Source of the DNA: DASQFQ01 sp038327685
GTDB taxonomy: Bacteria > Actinomycetota > Thermoleophilia > Solirubrobacterales > Solirubrobacteraceae
Reading direction: 5' to 3'
DNA length: 64,000 nt
Assembly: GCA_038327685.1 (NCBI GenBank)
Contig: JBBQLH010000002.1
Coordinates: 21,141-85,140, forward strand
Shown here: one piece after another, positions 23,934-32,767 of the stretch
How positions within the stretch are numbered: the first letter of the stretch is position 1
Layout: each line of letters opens with the position of its first letter
Notes under the pieces: generated by a model
Databases searched by the model: none
Seen by the model: the letters and a program-made list of their open reading frames with translations, nothing else
Told to the model about the DNA's origin: nothing
Made by a program: the position numbers and the translations under genes

Positions 23934-24935
23934 ATGGTGACGGCGCTGCCCCTCCTCGTGGCACTCGGATTCGTGGTCGCGGTCGCGCGGCCGGGGACCG
24001 ATCCGGCTGTTGAGACGTCAGCCAAGGGGGCTCCCGCCCGCAACGGTCATCGCGCCGAGCTCCGGGCAGCCACGTATTCGCGCGACCGCGCGAGCCGGCC
24101 GAGCCCCGCTCGCAAGGGCTACCGGTTCCCGAACCGCAAGACGACCGGGGTACCGCACGGGTGGGCGCCGCGGCGGACGCGCGCGAGCGACCTCACCGTC
24201 ACCCGGGCGGGGACCGTCGTGCGGGACACCCGGTTCACGAACGGGGCCAACATCATCGTCAAGGCCAGGGACGTCACGATCCGGCGCGTCGACATGCAGG
24301 GCGGGATGGTCACGAACCAGTCGGGGTCGAACTGCGGCACCGGGCTGCTGGTGGAGGACTCGACCTTCGAGCCTGCCAAGGGACAGCCCTACGTCGGCAA
24401 CGACAGTCCGGCCATCGGAGAGGGCGGCTACGACGCGAGGCGCGTGGAGATCTGGAAGCGGGGCGAGGGCTTCCGGGCGTCCGACTGCGGGCAGGTCAAA
24501 ATCACGGACTCGTTCGCGTACATCGTGGGCGATACTCCCGATTGCGGCCGAGACCTGCACTCGGACGGGGTCCAGGGCTATTTCGCGAAGGGCATGACCC
24601 TTCGCAACGCGACCCTCATCTTCGGCAACGATTGCGGAACGTCTCCCTACTTCATCGGCTACGGCCCTGGTTATCCGTCCGAGCCGCCGATCAACACCGG
24701 CACCTACATCGTGGATCGTCTCCTCGTGGCGGGTGGCGGTTATGTGTTCCGCCAGGGCGTCCCCGCCTCCGTGACCGGGCTGCGCATCGTCGACAAGTCG
24801 TGGCTGTATGGACCGATCGACAACGCGTGCCCGGCCATCTCACGGTGGGAGGCCAAGATCGTCAAGGTCGACTCCCACTATCGAATCACGCGCGTGGTCC
24901 GCAACCAGCGTTGCAACACCAACACGAGGGACTAG
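23934..24935 (+). CDS. Secreted right-handed β-helix-like protein (copy 1)
   Basis: A 333-residue protein with a signal-peptide-like start (VTALPLLVALGFVVAVA) and an AAGGAGG ribosome site at 23921-23927. The mature part is strand-rich with short repeats such as TRFTNGANIIVKARDVTIRR, LLVEDSTFE, HSDGVQGY and RNATLIFGN, the spacing expected of parallel β-helix coils of the pectate-lyase or polysaccharide-binding type. It is a paralogue of the gene at 28649 over about 250 residues (VTIRRVDMQGG and LLVAGGGYVFRQ are shared). A catalytic role is not proven. Function could be polysaccharide binding or cleavage at the cell surface. Confidence 0.75.
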   Translation: MVTALPLLVALGFVVAVARPGTDPAVETSAKGAPARNGHRAELRAATYSRDRASRPSPARKGYRFPNRKTTGVPHGWAPRRTRASDLTVTRAGTVVRDTRFTNGANIIVKARDVTIRRVDMQGGMVTNQSGSNCGTGLLVEDSTFEPAKGQPYVGNDSPAIGEGGYDARRVEIWKRGEGFRASDCGQVKITDSFAYIVGDTPDCGRDLHSDGVQGYFAKGMTLRNATLIFGNDCGTSPYFIGYGPGYPSEPPINTGTYIVDRLLVAGGGYVFRQGVPASVTGLRIVDKSWLYGPIDNACPAISRWEAKIVKVDSHYRITRVVRNQRCNTNTRD

Positions 24936-24961
24936 CTGGAGGAACGAGTCGGCGTCGGCCG

Positions 24962-25237
24962 TCAGCGGGACTTCGCGGCGACGAAAGCCGCCAGGCTCCC
25001 GATCGTCTCGAAGACCTCGGCGGTGACGTCCTCGTCCTCCACCGTGATGCCGAAGCGACGCTCGAGCTCGACGACCAGCTCGAGGACGGCCAGGGAGTCG
25101 AGCTCCGGAATCGAGGTGAGGGACGTCTGCGCGTCCAGGGCGCCGGCGCGATCCTCGATGGCCAACGTCTTGATCACGACGGCCCTGACGTCGGCGACAC
25201 CGATCGTCTGGTTCGTGCCCATGGAAGAGGTGCTCAT
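24962..25237 (-). CDS. Stand-alone acyl carrier protein
   Basis: A 91-residue protein with the four-helix ACP pattern and the phosphopantetheine serine in PELDSLAVLELVVELE. Its start is one base after the stop of the LamG/membrane gene (TGACATG), so it is part of the leftward operon. The rightward operon with the ligase and decarboxylase ends only 26 bases away on the other strand. I infer that it carries the substrate of the ligase and decarboxylase. A second start at 25222 is possible. Confidence 0.88.
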   Translation of the reverse strand: MSTSSMGTNQTIGVADVRAVVIKTLAIEDRAGALDAQTSLTSIPELDSLAVLELVVELERRFGITVEDEDVTAEVFETIGSLAAFVAAKSR

Positions 25238-25238
25238 G

Positions 25239-26677
25239 TCAAATCAACGCACCGGGACCGGCCGGTCTTGCGCGCCGGCTGCGCCGCAGACTCAGCAGGC
25301 CGGAGGCTGCGAGCATCAACCCGAGCGCGGCCGCGCGGACGACGCCGCCGGCGTCGCGCGGCAGGGGGAGCGCGGCCGGATCGACGATGGAGATGATGGT
25401 CACAGCGGCAAACGCGGCTGAGAGTACGGACATGCTCACCCGCTCGTCGCGATGAGACGAGGTGGCTCCGCACCAGATCGCGACCAGCGCGGCCCCGATC
25501 AACGTATCCGACGGCGCGAACGCGACATCGACCAGGGATCCGGCCACGAACAGCGCGATCGGCCAATACCAGCGCCTTCGGCCCTTGGCCCGGGGGGCAT
25601 GGCCGCGGGCGAGCCCCAACCCGATCGAGGCGACGAGGATCACCAGCACGAAGCGCAGGCGATCGAGCCTCTCGAGGAGGCGGGCGCTCTCGCGGCCGCC
25701 TCCCGCCGTGAGGAAGTAGGCATCGGTCTGGCGAGCGAGTACGGTGCGCCAGCCGGATTGCCATTCGCTGGGCATGATCCACGCCATCAGGGTCATGCCG
25801 GTCCCGAGGTTCAGAGAGGCCGCCGGGGGCACGCGCACCACCTCGCCCGCGCCTTCGAAGCTCATGCCGGGCCCGAAGCGGCCGGCGCTCGTCCATTTCG
25901 CTCCACGGATCGTGCCGGTGTTCCCGTTGCCCGACGCGTCGGTCGCGGTCCGTCCCCCGCCGGCGTCGAATCCGTACGCCGCCGCGAGCCCCGCCGAGGC
26001 GGGGCCGGCGCGGCCTGAGATCGGTGTCGACATCGCGGCCCGCACCTCCGAGGGGCGAGCGCTCGGCGGTAGACACGCAGTTCGTCGATCACGCCCTGGA
26101 AGTACTCCCCGTAAGGGCGGTTGCCGCCGATCCACAGGGGATCCGTCGTCCTCAGGACGGTCCCGGACACCGATCGGCTCGACACCTCGAGGCCGTCGAC
26201 GTACAGGCGGTACTTCGCCCCGTCGTACGTCGCCGCGAGATGCGTCCAGCGGCCAACCGGCTCCGCGCGCAGACCATCCACATGCTGCGTGTTGCCGCCG
26301 AACGTCCCTCCCCCGGCCGGGACGAGCGGCGAGCCGATCCTCGGATCGAGGATGCCGGCCAGGAGCAGCGCGCCAAGCACGATTGCGGAGACGGCGGCTC
26401 CACGGCCGCCCGCCCACCGCCTCCGCTCCGGTCGGGCCTCGCGCGCGCGGGACCGGGAAGCGGCAAGCGCGAGGGCTATGAGCGGAAGGGCGGGAAGGTC
26501 CGCCGCGTCGACACCATGCTGCTCGGAGAGCGCCAGGACGGTCGGGCCGTGCCACGGCTCCAGCGTGAGGAAGCCGCACGCAGCCACCAGCAGGAAGGCG
26601 ACGAGCGCAGGGCTCTCGCGGCCTGGCCCGGGGACGAGACGGCGGACTGGGCTAACCGATGTCCGCGTGGCTGGCAC
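25239..26677 (-). pseudogene. LamG-like domain membrane protein split by a frameshift
   Basis: The 5' part, from GTG 26677, has hydrophobic segments (ALVAFLLVAACGF, AVSAIVLGALLLAG) and then the second half of a LamG/concanavalin-like domain (RWTHLAATYDGAKYRLYVDG, GGNRPYGEYFQG, IDELRVYRRAL). About 26052-26055, in a run of four G (C on the coding strand), the frame shifts; the other frame continues SEVRAAMSTPISG, then an LamG first half (AAYGFDAGGGRTATDASGNG) and further membrane segments. Together they look like one protein of about 480 residues with one base lost. The halves of the LamG fold are in reverse order. Sequencing error is not excluded. Confidence 0.65.
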
Positions 26678-26692
26678 GACCGTACGCGCCGG

Positions 26693-27355
26693 TCACCGCC
26701 ATTGCTTGACCCATCGCTTGGCCCTGTCCGCCGGCGACACGGTCTCACCGCAGCCGTTCAACATCCGCGTTATGGACTCCGCCGAGTCGCCCCGGCGCAC
26801 CGTGTTGCGTGCGACGAGCCAATCCGTCGAGCTCGCCGTCCCACCATCGCTCGTGTAGACGCGCTTGAACCCCGCACCGCGCAGTGCCCTCAGAGTCCGC
26901 CGGTCATACGCCCCGAACGGACAAGCGGCCGTGTCGACCGTTGCCTGCGACGCGTCCTCCAAGGCCTGCTTCGCCTGAAGGATCTCGCGATCGATCGCCG
27001 GCCGACCCAGCCTCCGCCACCGCACGTGATCCATCCCGTGCGACCCGAGCGACATTCCCGCCAGGCGCAGCTCGCGAATGTCGTCCTCGTCGACAAACCC
27101 GGGAGTCCCGAATCGCGCGGGACAGATGAAGAACTGCGCTCGCAGCCCGCGCTGTACCAACTCGGGCAGCGCCTCGGTCACATCGGAGTAGTTGCCGTCA
27201 TCGAAGGTCAGGCGCACATCGCCGCGACCGGAGACCGCGTCGAGAATCTCGACGAACTGCTGCCGGTCGACGCAAACGTCCTCCTCGCCGTCAGTCAGCT
27301 CGCGCTTCGGCTTCCCGATGGAGTGGAAGTTCAGCACGATCATGGTGCCCAGCAT
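26693..27355 (-). CDS. NodB-type polysaccharide deacetylase
   Basis: A 220-residue protein. Motif 1 RLTFDDGNYSDV gives the catalytic base and metal aspartates, and motif 2 SLGSHGMDHVRW gives the H-x3-H metal pair. The ATG at 27355 follows the GT2 stop by 23 bases; the ATG at 27343 is also possible. There is no signal peptide or membrane segment, so it probably acts on a cytoplasmic lipid-linked sugar. Substrates of the family are N-acetyl sugars. It lies between the GT2 and the LamG protein in the leftward operon. Confidence 0.88.
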   Translation of the reverse strand: MLGTMIVLNFHSIGKPKRELTDGEEDVCVDRQQFVEILDAVSGRGDVRLTFDDGNYSDVTEALPELVQRGLRAQFFICPARFGTPGFVDEDDIRELRLAGMSLGSHGMDHVRWRRLGRPAIDREILQAKQALEDASQATVDTAACPFGAYDRRTLRALRGAGFKRVYTSDGGTASSTDWLVARNTVRRGDSAESITRMLNGCGETVSPADRAKRWVKQWR

Positions 27356-27378
27356 CGCGAGGTCCTGCGGATGCAAGA

Positions 27379-28365
27379 TCACGGCGTGTGAACCGGGCTC
27401 GGCGATTTCGAGAGCTCCCTCGGATGCACCGACAAGGGGCTCCACGGCGAGTGCGGAGGGGGCGACAGGCCCAGAAGCGTCCTCAGCGCCGCCCCATGGG
27501 CCTCCCTGCGGCGTCTTCCGAGCTCCCCGCGCCGCGAGCAGACGAACCGAAGCGAGTGCCGCAGGAGAGCGGTTCCGAAGTAGAGCGCGCGATGCGTCCG
27601 CGAGAAGTGCTTGCGCGCGTAGAGGATGCGACTGTGCGCGCTGAGGCTCTCGACGCTCGGCTGGACGCCGACCTTGGCGCCGTAGTGAAGGATCGTCATC
27701 CACGGGAAGTGGCGGATCTCCCAGCCCGCGCTGCTGATCCGCCAGCAGAAGTCGGTCTCCTCGGAGTACATGAAGAAGCGCTCGTCCATGAAGCCCGCAC
27801 TCTCGATCGCCTCACGCCTGGCGAGCATGAACGACCCGCTCGTCCAATCGCACTCGAGCTCGCGGTCATAGGCCCCCGGCTCGAGTTCGCGCTCGCCCAG
27901 CCACCGCGGGCGTCCGGGCAAGCGCTCGGCCGAGAGAGCGTCGCCGAGCGCCCGAAGCGCGTTCGGGAAGCGACGGATCGTCATGTCGAGGCCACCCTCA
28001 CCGTCCACTTGGCGCGCCCCGACCAGCCCGACGCCGGGGCGCTCATCCATGCGCGAGACGAGGTCGCTCAGGCTTCCTTGCAGGATCTCCGTATCCGGAT
28101 TCAGGAAGAGCACGTAGCGGGCGTCGCACGTCATGAGACCGCGGTTGTTCGCGTAGGCGAAGCCGCGGTTCTCGCATCCGATCAGCCGAACGTCGCGGAA
28201 GTCCGCGACGATGTCCGCGGTGGCATCTCGCGAGCCGGCGTCGACCACGACCACGTCCGCATGCAGCGATCCCATGTGCTCGAAGACGCTGCGCAGACAG
28301 GCCGCGACGTAAGGCGCGCTGTTGTATGCGACGACGATGACGGCGAGGTCGTCCAAACCGGTCAA
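27379..28365 (-). CDS. Family 2 glycosyltransferase (rhamnosyltransferase-like)
   Basis: A 328-residue GT-A enzyme. AVIVVAYNSAPYV opens the nucleotide-sugar fold; VVVDAGSRD and FLNPDTE supply the metal and nucleotide contacts; WTSGSFMLARREA and EETDFCWRI are typical of the WbbL-like branch that adds rhamnose or similar sugars to a lipid-linked chain. It begins the leftward operon GT2-deacetylase-LamG protein-ACP. The C-terminal 30 residues are Pro/Ser rich. It is divergent from the second β-helix gene. Confidence 0.88.
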   Translation of the reverse strand: MTGLDDLAVIVVAYNSAPYVAACLRSVFEHMGSLHADVVVVDAGSRDATADIVADFRDVRLIGCENRGFAYANNRGLMTCDARYVLFLNPDTEILQGSLSDLVSRMDERPGVGLVGARQVDGEGGLDMTIRRFPNALRALGDALSAERLPGRPRWLGERELEPGAYDRELECDWTSGSFMLARREAIESAGFMDERFFMYSEETDFCWRISSAGWEIRHFPWMTILHYGAKVGVQPSVESLSAHSRILYARKHFSRTHRALYFGTALLRHSLRFVCSRRGELGRRRREAHGAALRTLLGLSPPPHSPWSPLSVHPRELSKSPSPVHTP

Positions 28366-28648
28366 TCAACGCGAGGTCCGCGCACGTTCTTTCGTCGCAC
28401 GCGCGACTGAAGGCCGGGCCACCGCGGCGCACGTCCCGGCGTCGGCCCTTATAGTTGCCGCGGGCTCTCAGGGAGTCATGCCCGCGCGGGCGACCTCCGA
28501 GGGGTCGCACGTCCTGGCGAAATTCATCGCCGTGATCGTTGGAGCCGAAAACCGGCCCGTCGGTCACGCGCCGGTGAGTGGGCGACTGCGGCGCCTGGAT
28601 CCGGCATGAACCGCAACGACGCGGCACAAGCTGAGGAGAACGCCCCGA

Positions 28649-29938
28649 ATGCCGAAGTGGCTGGTGCTATCGACGGTGGTGCTCCTCAATCTCGCCGCGA
28701 CGGCGAGCGGAGCCGCCGCTCGCGATCGCGATCACGACCGGCTGCCAGATCGCTGGGAACGGAAGCATCACCTGTCGGCCCACATTCCCAGCGCCAAGCG
28801 CGATCCCGACCGCGACGGCCTCACCAACCTCCGCGAGCTGCGGCTGCGCACGCATCCGCGGCGCGCCGACACCGATCGCGACCGTCTCCGCGACGGCGCC
28901 GAGGTCCGCCGCTACCGCACCAACCCGCGCAAGCGCGACACCGACCGCGACGGGCTGCTCGATGGCGCCGAGGTCCGCCGCTACCACACGAGCCCGCGCA
29001 AGCGGGACTCCGACGGCGACGGGTTCAGCGACGGACGCGAGGTCCGCGCGGGGACGAACCCGCGCGATCGCCGGAGTCACCCGTCCGGGCTTGCGACTTC
29101 CCTGCCTGCCGGCGGATCCCCGGATGTGACTCCCCCGCCCCCCGGCGGATTCCCGAACGCGGCGAGCACAGGCGTGCCGGCCGGGTGGACGCCCACGCAG
29201 ACAAGGTCGACCGAGCTGACCGTGACGACGCCGGGCGCGGTCGTACAGGACATCCGCTTCACGAACGGGGCGAGCATCGAGGTTCGGGCCGACAACGTGA
29301 CGATCCGTCGCGTTGACATGCAGGGCGGCGCCATCACCAACCAGTACGGCAGCGCCCCGGAGGCCTGCGGCCACAACCTGCTCGTCGAGGACACCACTTT
29401 CGAGCAGATCCCCGGCCAGTTCGAGTCCTCCGACAGTCCGGTCATCGGCGAGGGCAGCTATACGGCCCGCCGCATCGAGGTCGCCGCTCGCGGCGAAGGA
29501 CCACGACTGTCGGACTGCGGCCCGGTCACCCTCGAGGACTCCTTCATCAGCATCCGCGGCGCGGACACGGACACGCCCGCGTGCGTTGCCGTCCACTCCG
29601 ACGGCGTGCAGGCCGTCGCAGGCGTGGGCGCCACCGCCCGCAACAACACGATCATCATGGAGACCTACTGCGGCACGTCGGCCTGGTTCGTCGTGAACCC
29701 GGGCGTCAACGGGGGCCGCTATGACATCGACCGGTTGCTCGTGGCGGGCGGGGGCTACGTGTTCCGCCAACAGGTGCCGGGCTCGATCACCGGGCTCCGG
29801 ATCGTCGACGACTCGTGGGTGTACGGGCCGCTGGATGAGATGGACTGCTCCGTCCTGGACCCGTGGGACGCCAAGCTCGTGACGATCGACTCCAACTACC
29901 AGGTCACCAGCGTGGTACGCGACCAGCCCTGCACCTGA
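28649..29938 (+). CDS. Secreted protein with TSP3-type calcium repeats and β-helix domain (copy 2)
   Basis: A 429-residue protein with a signal peptide (WLVLSTVVLLNLAATASGA), then four or five calcium-type thrombospondin-3 repeats (residues 26-140: DRDHDRLPDRWE, DPDRDGLTNL, DTDRDGLLDG, DSDGDGFSDG), a Pro/Gly linker, and a β-helix domain homologous to the protein at 23934 (VTIRRVDMQGG, LLVEDTTFE, HSDGVQ, LLVAGGGYVFRQ). GAGGAG precedes the ATG. The repeats probably bind calcium and space the β-helix from the envelope. Cell-surface polysaccharide binding or lysis is likely, but unproven. Confidence 0.8.
   Translation: MPKWLVLSTVVLLNLAATASGAAARDRDHDRLPDRWERKHHLSAHIPSAKRDPDRDGLTNLRELRLRTHPRRADTDRDRLRDGAEVRRYRTNPRKRDTDRDGLLDGAEVRRYHTSPRKRDSDGDGFSDGREVRAGTNPRDRRSHPSGLATSLPAGGSPDVTPPPPGGFPNAASTGVPAGWTPTQTRSTELTVTTPGAVVQDIRFTNGASIEVRADNVTIRRVDMQGGAITNQYGSAPEACGHNLLVEDTTFEQIPGQFESSDSPVIGEGSYTARRIEVAARGEGPRLSDCGPVTLEDSFISIRGADTDTPACVAVHSDGVQAVAGVGATARNNTIIMETYCGTSAWFVVNPGVNGGRYDIDRLLVAGGGYVFRQQVPGSITGLRIVDDSWVYGPLDEMDCSVLDPWDAKLVTIDSNYQVTSVVRDQPCT
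28724..29068 (+). repeat. Run of TSP3 calcium-binding repeats within the β-helix protein
   Basis: Repeating aspartate ladders of form DxDxDGL...D occur at four to five places in 115 codons, each followed by an Arg-rich spacer such as EVRRYRTNPRKR. The spacers EVRRYRTNPRKRD and EVRRYHTSPRKRD differ at only two residues, a sign of recent internal duplication. It belongs to the CDS at 28649. Confidence 0.75.
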
Positions 29939-30054
29939 GGACGCCGGTCGGCCGTGCCCGGTCGGCCACGGCGAGGACACCGAAGTCATCGAGGAACCGG
30001 AAGAAGCGCTCGTGGCGGCCCGTTTGTTGATCAATCGGGCCGTCAAGGAGCTTC

Positions 30055-31371
30055 ATGAAAATCAGCGTTATCGGGCTGGGCTACGTGGGCGCCGTTTCGG
30101 CGGGCTGCCTCGCGAGACGCGGCCATCAGGTCATCGGAGTGGACGTCAACTCGCGCAAGGTCGCGTCCGTCAACGACGGTCAGGCACCGGTCCTCGAGCC
30201 GGGCCTGCCTGAGGCAATCGCGGAGGCGGCCCGATCGGGTCGACTGCGGGCGACCGAGGATGTGGCTGAGGCGATCCGGGCGACCGACGTCTCGCTCGTG
30301 TCCGTCGGTACGCCGTCCGGTTCCCATGGGTCGATCGACCTTGGTGCCCTCGAGCGTGTCTGTGCGGACATCGGGCAGGCTCTCCGAGCCACCGAGCAGC
30401 GGCATACGGTCGTGATCCGCAGCACCGTGCTCCCGGGCACGACGGAGGAGACGGTCATCCCCGCTCTCGAGCGAAGCTCGGGTCTTACGGCGGGTCGCGA
30501 TTTCGGGGTTGCCATGAACCCCGAGTACCTGCGCGAGGGCAGCGGCGTTGCCGACTTCGACAGTCCCGAGAAGACCGTCATCGGGGAGCTGGACACCGCG
30601 AGCGGCGACGCCGTCGCCGAGATGTACGGGGACTTCGCGGACCGGATCTTCCGCGTCCCGATCCGCGTCGCCGAGGCCGCGAAGTACGTCGACAACGCGT
30701 TTCACGCGCTCAAGGTCGGCTTCGCCAACGAGGTCGGCGCGCTCAGCGTCGAGTTCGGCATCGACTCGCACCAGCTGATGGAGATCTTCAAGGCGGACCG
30801 GAAGCTGAACATCAGCGAGGCTTACCTGACGCCCGGATTCTGCTTCGGCGGCTCGTGCCTGCCCAAGGACCTCCGCGCGCTGGTGCACCGGGCGAAGGGA
30901 TCGCACGTCGACGTGCCGATCCTCGAGAGCGTCCTGCGGTCGAACGAGGCCCATTTCCGCCGGACGTACGACCTGCTGACGGCGAACGGACGCCGGCGGA
31001 TCGGGCTGTTCGGCCTCGCCTTCAAGCCTGGCACCGACGAGCTCCGAGAGAGCCCCTTCGTCGAGCTGGCCGAGCGTCTCATCGGCAAGGGGTACGACCT
31101 CCGCATCTACGACCCCTCGATTCACCTGCCGAGCCTGACCGGCACCAACCGGGAGTACATCGAAGAGCACCTGCCCCACCTCAAGGAGCTGCTGGCCGAG
31201 ACCGCCGGAGCGGTGGTCGACCATGCCGAGACGTGCATCGTCGCATCTCGACACGCCGATGTGGGCCGCGCGCTCGAACGCGCGAACGGCCGGATGATCA
31301 TCGACCTCGTCCGGCTGCCCGACACCGCTGAGCTCGAACGGAAAGCCGAGTACCACGGTGTCGCCTGGTAG
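30055..31371 (+). CDS. UDP-glucose/GDP-mannose 6-dehydrogenase family enzyme
   Basis: A 438-residue NAD-dependent dehydrogenase with the N-terminal Rossmann loop VIGLGYVGAVSAG, the TVLPGTTE segment, the middle-domain NPEYLREG, and the catalytic cysteine in PGFCFGGSCLPKDLRAL. The last motif is closest to GDP-mannose dehydrogenase (AlgD) by eye. It oxidises a sugar nucleotide to a uronic acid, a typical precursor for acidic exopolysaccharide. AAGGAG precedes the ATG. Its last 14 bases overlap the GTG start of the GT4 gene, so the two are coupled. Confidence 0.92.
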   Translation: MKISVIGLGYVGAVSAGCLARRGHQVIGVDVNSRKVASVNDGQAPVLEPGLPEAIAEAARSGRLRATEDVAEAIRATDVSLVSVGTPSGSHGSIDLGALERVCADIGQALRATEQRHTVVIRSTVLPGTTEETVIPALERSSGLTAGRDFGVAMNPEYLREGSGVADFDSPEKTVIGELDTASGDAVAEMYGDFADRIFRVPIRVAEAAKYVDNAFHALKVGFANEVGALSVEFGIDSHQLMEIFKADRKLNISEAYLTPGFCFGGSCLPKDLRALVHRAKGSHVDVPILESVLRSNEAHFRRTYDLLTANGRRRIGLFGLAFKPGTDELRESPFVELAERLIGKGYDLRIYDPSIHLPSLTGTNREYIEEHLPHLKELLAETAGAVVDHAETCIVASRHADVGRALERANGRMIIDLVRLPDTAELERKAEYHGVAW

Positions 31372-32599
31372 GGCGCTCATCCTCGTCGAGAATCTGTCGG
31401 TTCCGTTCGATCGGCGGGTGTGGCAGGAAAGCCGTGCGCTCCGCGAGGCCGGCTACGAGGTCTCGGTCGTGTGTCCCCAGGGAACCTCCCAGGACCGTGA
31501 GTCGTACGCGCTGATCGACGGGATCGAGATTCACCGCTACCCGCTATCCGCCGCGACGGGCGGGTGGACCGGGTACCTGCGCGAGTATCCAGCGGCACTC
31601 TGGCGTTCCTGGCGCCTGGCTCGCCGCCTTGGCCATTTCGACATCGTCCACATCTGCAACCCGCCCGACCTGCTCTTCCTCGTCGCCCTGCCACTGAAGC
31701 TCCACGGGGCTCGTGTGATCTTCGACCAGCACGACCTGGGGCCTGAGCTCTACGTGTCGCGCTTCGGTCGCGGGAAGGACCTCCTGTATCGCGGCATGGT
31801 CGTGCTCGAGCGCCTGACGTATCAGGTGGCTGATGTCGTCATCGCCACCAACGGCAGCTATCGGCGCGCCGCCATCGATCGAGGCCGCAAGGCACCCGAG
31901 CGCGTGTTCGTCGTCCGCAGCGCACCCGATCTGAGTCGCTTTGCCGGCGGCATCCCCAATCCGGCGCTCAAGCAGGGCAAGGAGCACCTCCTGTGTTACC
32001 TGGGCGTCATGGGCCCCCAAGACGGCGTCGATTACGCGCTCAATTCGCTCGCCGCGCTGCGCGACATTCGGCCGGATGACTGGCACGCCGTCTTCGTGGG
32101 CTCGGGCGATTGCTTCGATGATATGCGCGCGCTCGCGAGCCGACTGGGACTGGACGGCCATGTGACGTTCACGGGGCGAATCCCGGATGACGAGCTGCTC
32201 GCCTACTTCTCGACCGCAGACGTCGCGTTGTCGCCGGATCCCCGCAATCCGCTCAACGACGTCTCGACCATGAACAAGGTCATCGAGTACATGGCCGTCG
32301 GCCTTCCGATCGTATCCTTCGAGCTTCGCGAGGCGCGGGTGTCGGCCGGCGACGCGGCCCGTTACGTCAAGTGCAACGACACCGATGCGTTCGCGGCCGC
32401 CACGTCTGCCCTCCTCGACGATCCCGCCGAGCGGCAGTGGCGAGGGCGGGTCGGGCAGGATCGCGTCGCCGGCGCGCTCAGCTGGGACCACTCGAAGGTG
32501 CAGCTGCTGGCGAGCTACGCGGCGGCCATGGGCGCCGGCTCACCCGAGCCGTCGGCCGAGTTCCCCGATCGACACGAACCCCTTCCTGCGCTCCTCTAG
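31358..32599 (+). CDS. Family 4 glycosyltransferase
   Basis: A 413-residue GT-B enzyme starting at GTG 31358, 14 bases inside the preceding dehydrogenase. N-terminal VENLSVPFDRRVWQES and YEVSVVCPQG form the acceptor domain; the donor domain has LCYLGVMGPQDGVDYAL, VFVGSGDC, HVTFTGRIPDDELLAYF and the EX7E-like MNKVIEYMAVGLPIVSFE. These are typical of retaining GT4 enzymes that use nucleotide sugars in exopolysaccharide assembly. Pairing with the dehydrogenase suggests that it may transfer a uronic acid, which is an inference. Confidence 0.9.
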   Translation: MSPGRALILVENLSVPFDRRVWQESRALREAGYEVSVVCPQGTSQDRESYALIDGIEIHRYPLSAATGGWTGYLREYPAALWRSWRLARRLGHFDIVHICNPPDLLFLVALPLKLHGARVIFDQHDLGPELYVSRFGRGKDLLYRGMVVLERLTYQVADVVIATNGSYRRAAIDRGRKAPERVFVVRSAPDLSRFAGGIPNPALKQGKEHLLCYLGVMGPQDGVDYALNSLAALRDIRPDDWHAVFVGSGDCFDDMRALASRLGLDGHVTFTGRIPDDELLAYFSTADVALSPDPRNPLNDVSTMNKVIEYMAVGLPIVSFELREARVSAGDAARYVKCNDTDAFAAATSALLDDPAERQWRGRVGQDRVAGALSWDHSKVQLLASYAAAMGAGSPEPSAEFPDRHEPLPALL

Positions 32600-32730
32600 A
32601 AGGCCTGAACGGCGGGGATGTCGGTCGGCCTCGCGGGGAAGCGCGGCGACCTTGACGAGGCGACCGTTGAGTGCGTGACGGTGTCGGGGCCGGTCTCGCG
32701 CCTGAGCGAGCGGGTCGGCACCCAAGGCTC

Positions 32731-32748
32731 GGCGGGGCGGACCCCGCC
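32731..32748. repeat. Strong hairpin downstream of the GT4 gene
   Basis: GGCGGGG and CCCCGCC are perfect 7-base arms with a 4-base loop, 132 bases after the GT4 stop and just before the left end of the decayed IS481. No T-run follows, so it is only a possible terminator. The rest of 32600-32767 shows no convincing gene. Confidence 0.4.
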
Positions 32749-32767
32749 GCCGCCGGCGAGCTCTAGA

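Noticed and set aside
18243..25237. Exosortase or PEP-CTERM protein expected beside the ligase and decarboxylase
   Set aside because: I looked for a multi-helix protein with the exosortase Cys/Arg/His triad and for PEP-CTERM tails; none is present in this window.
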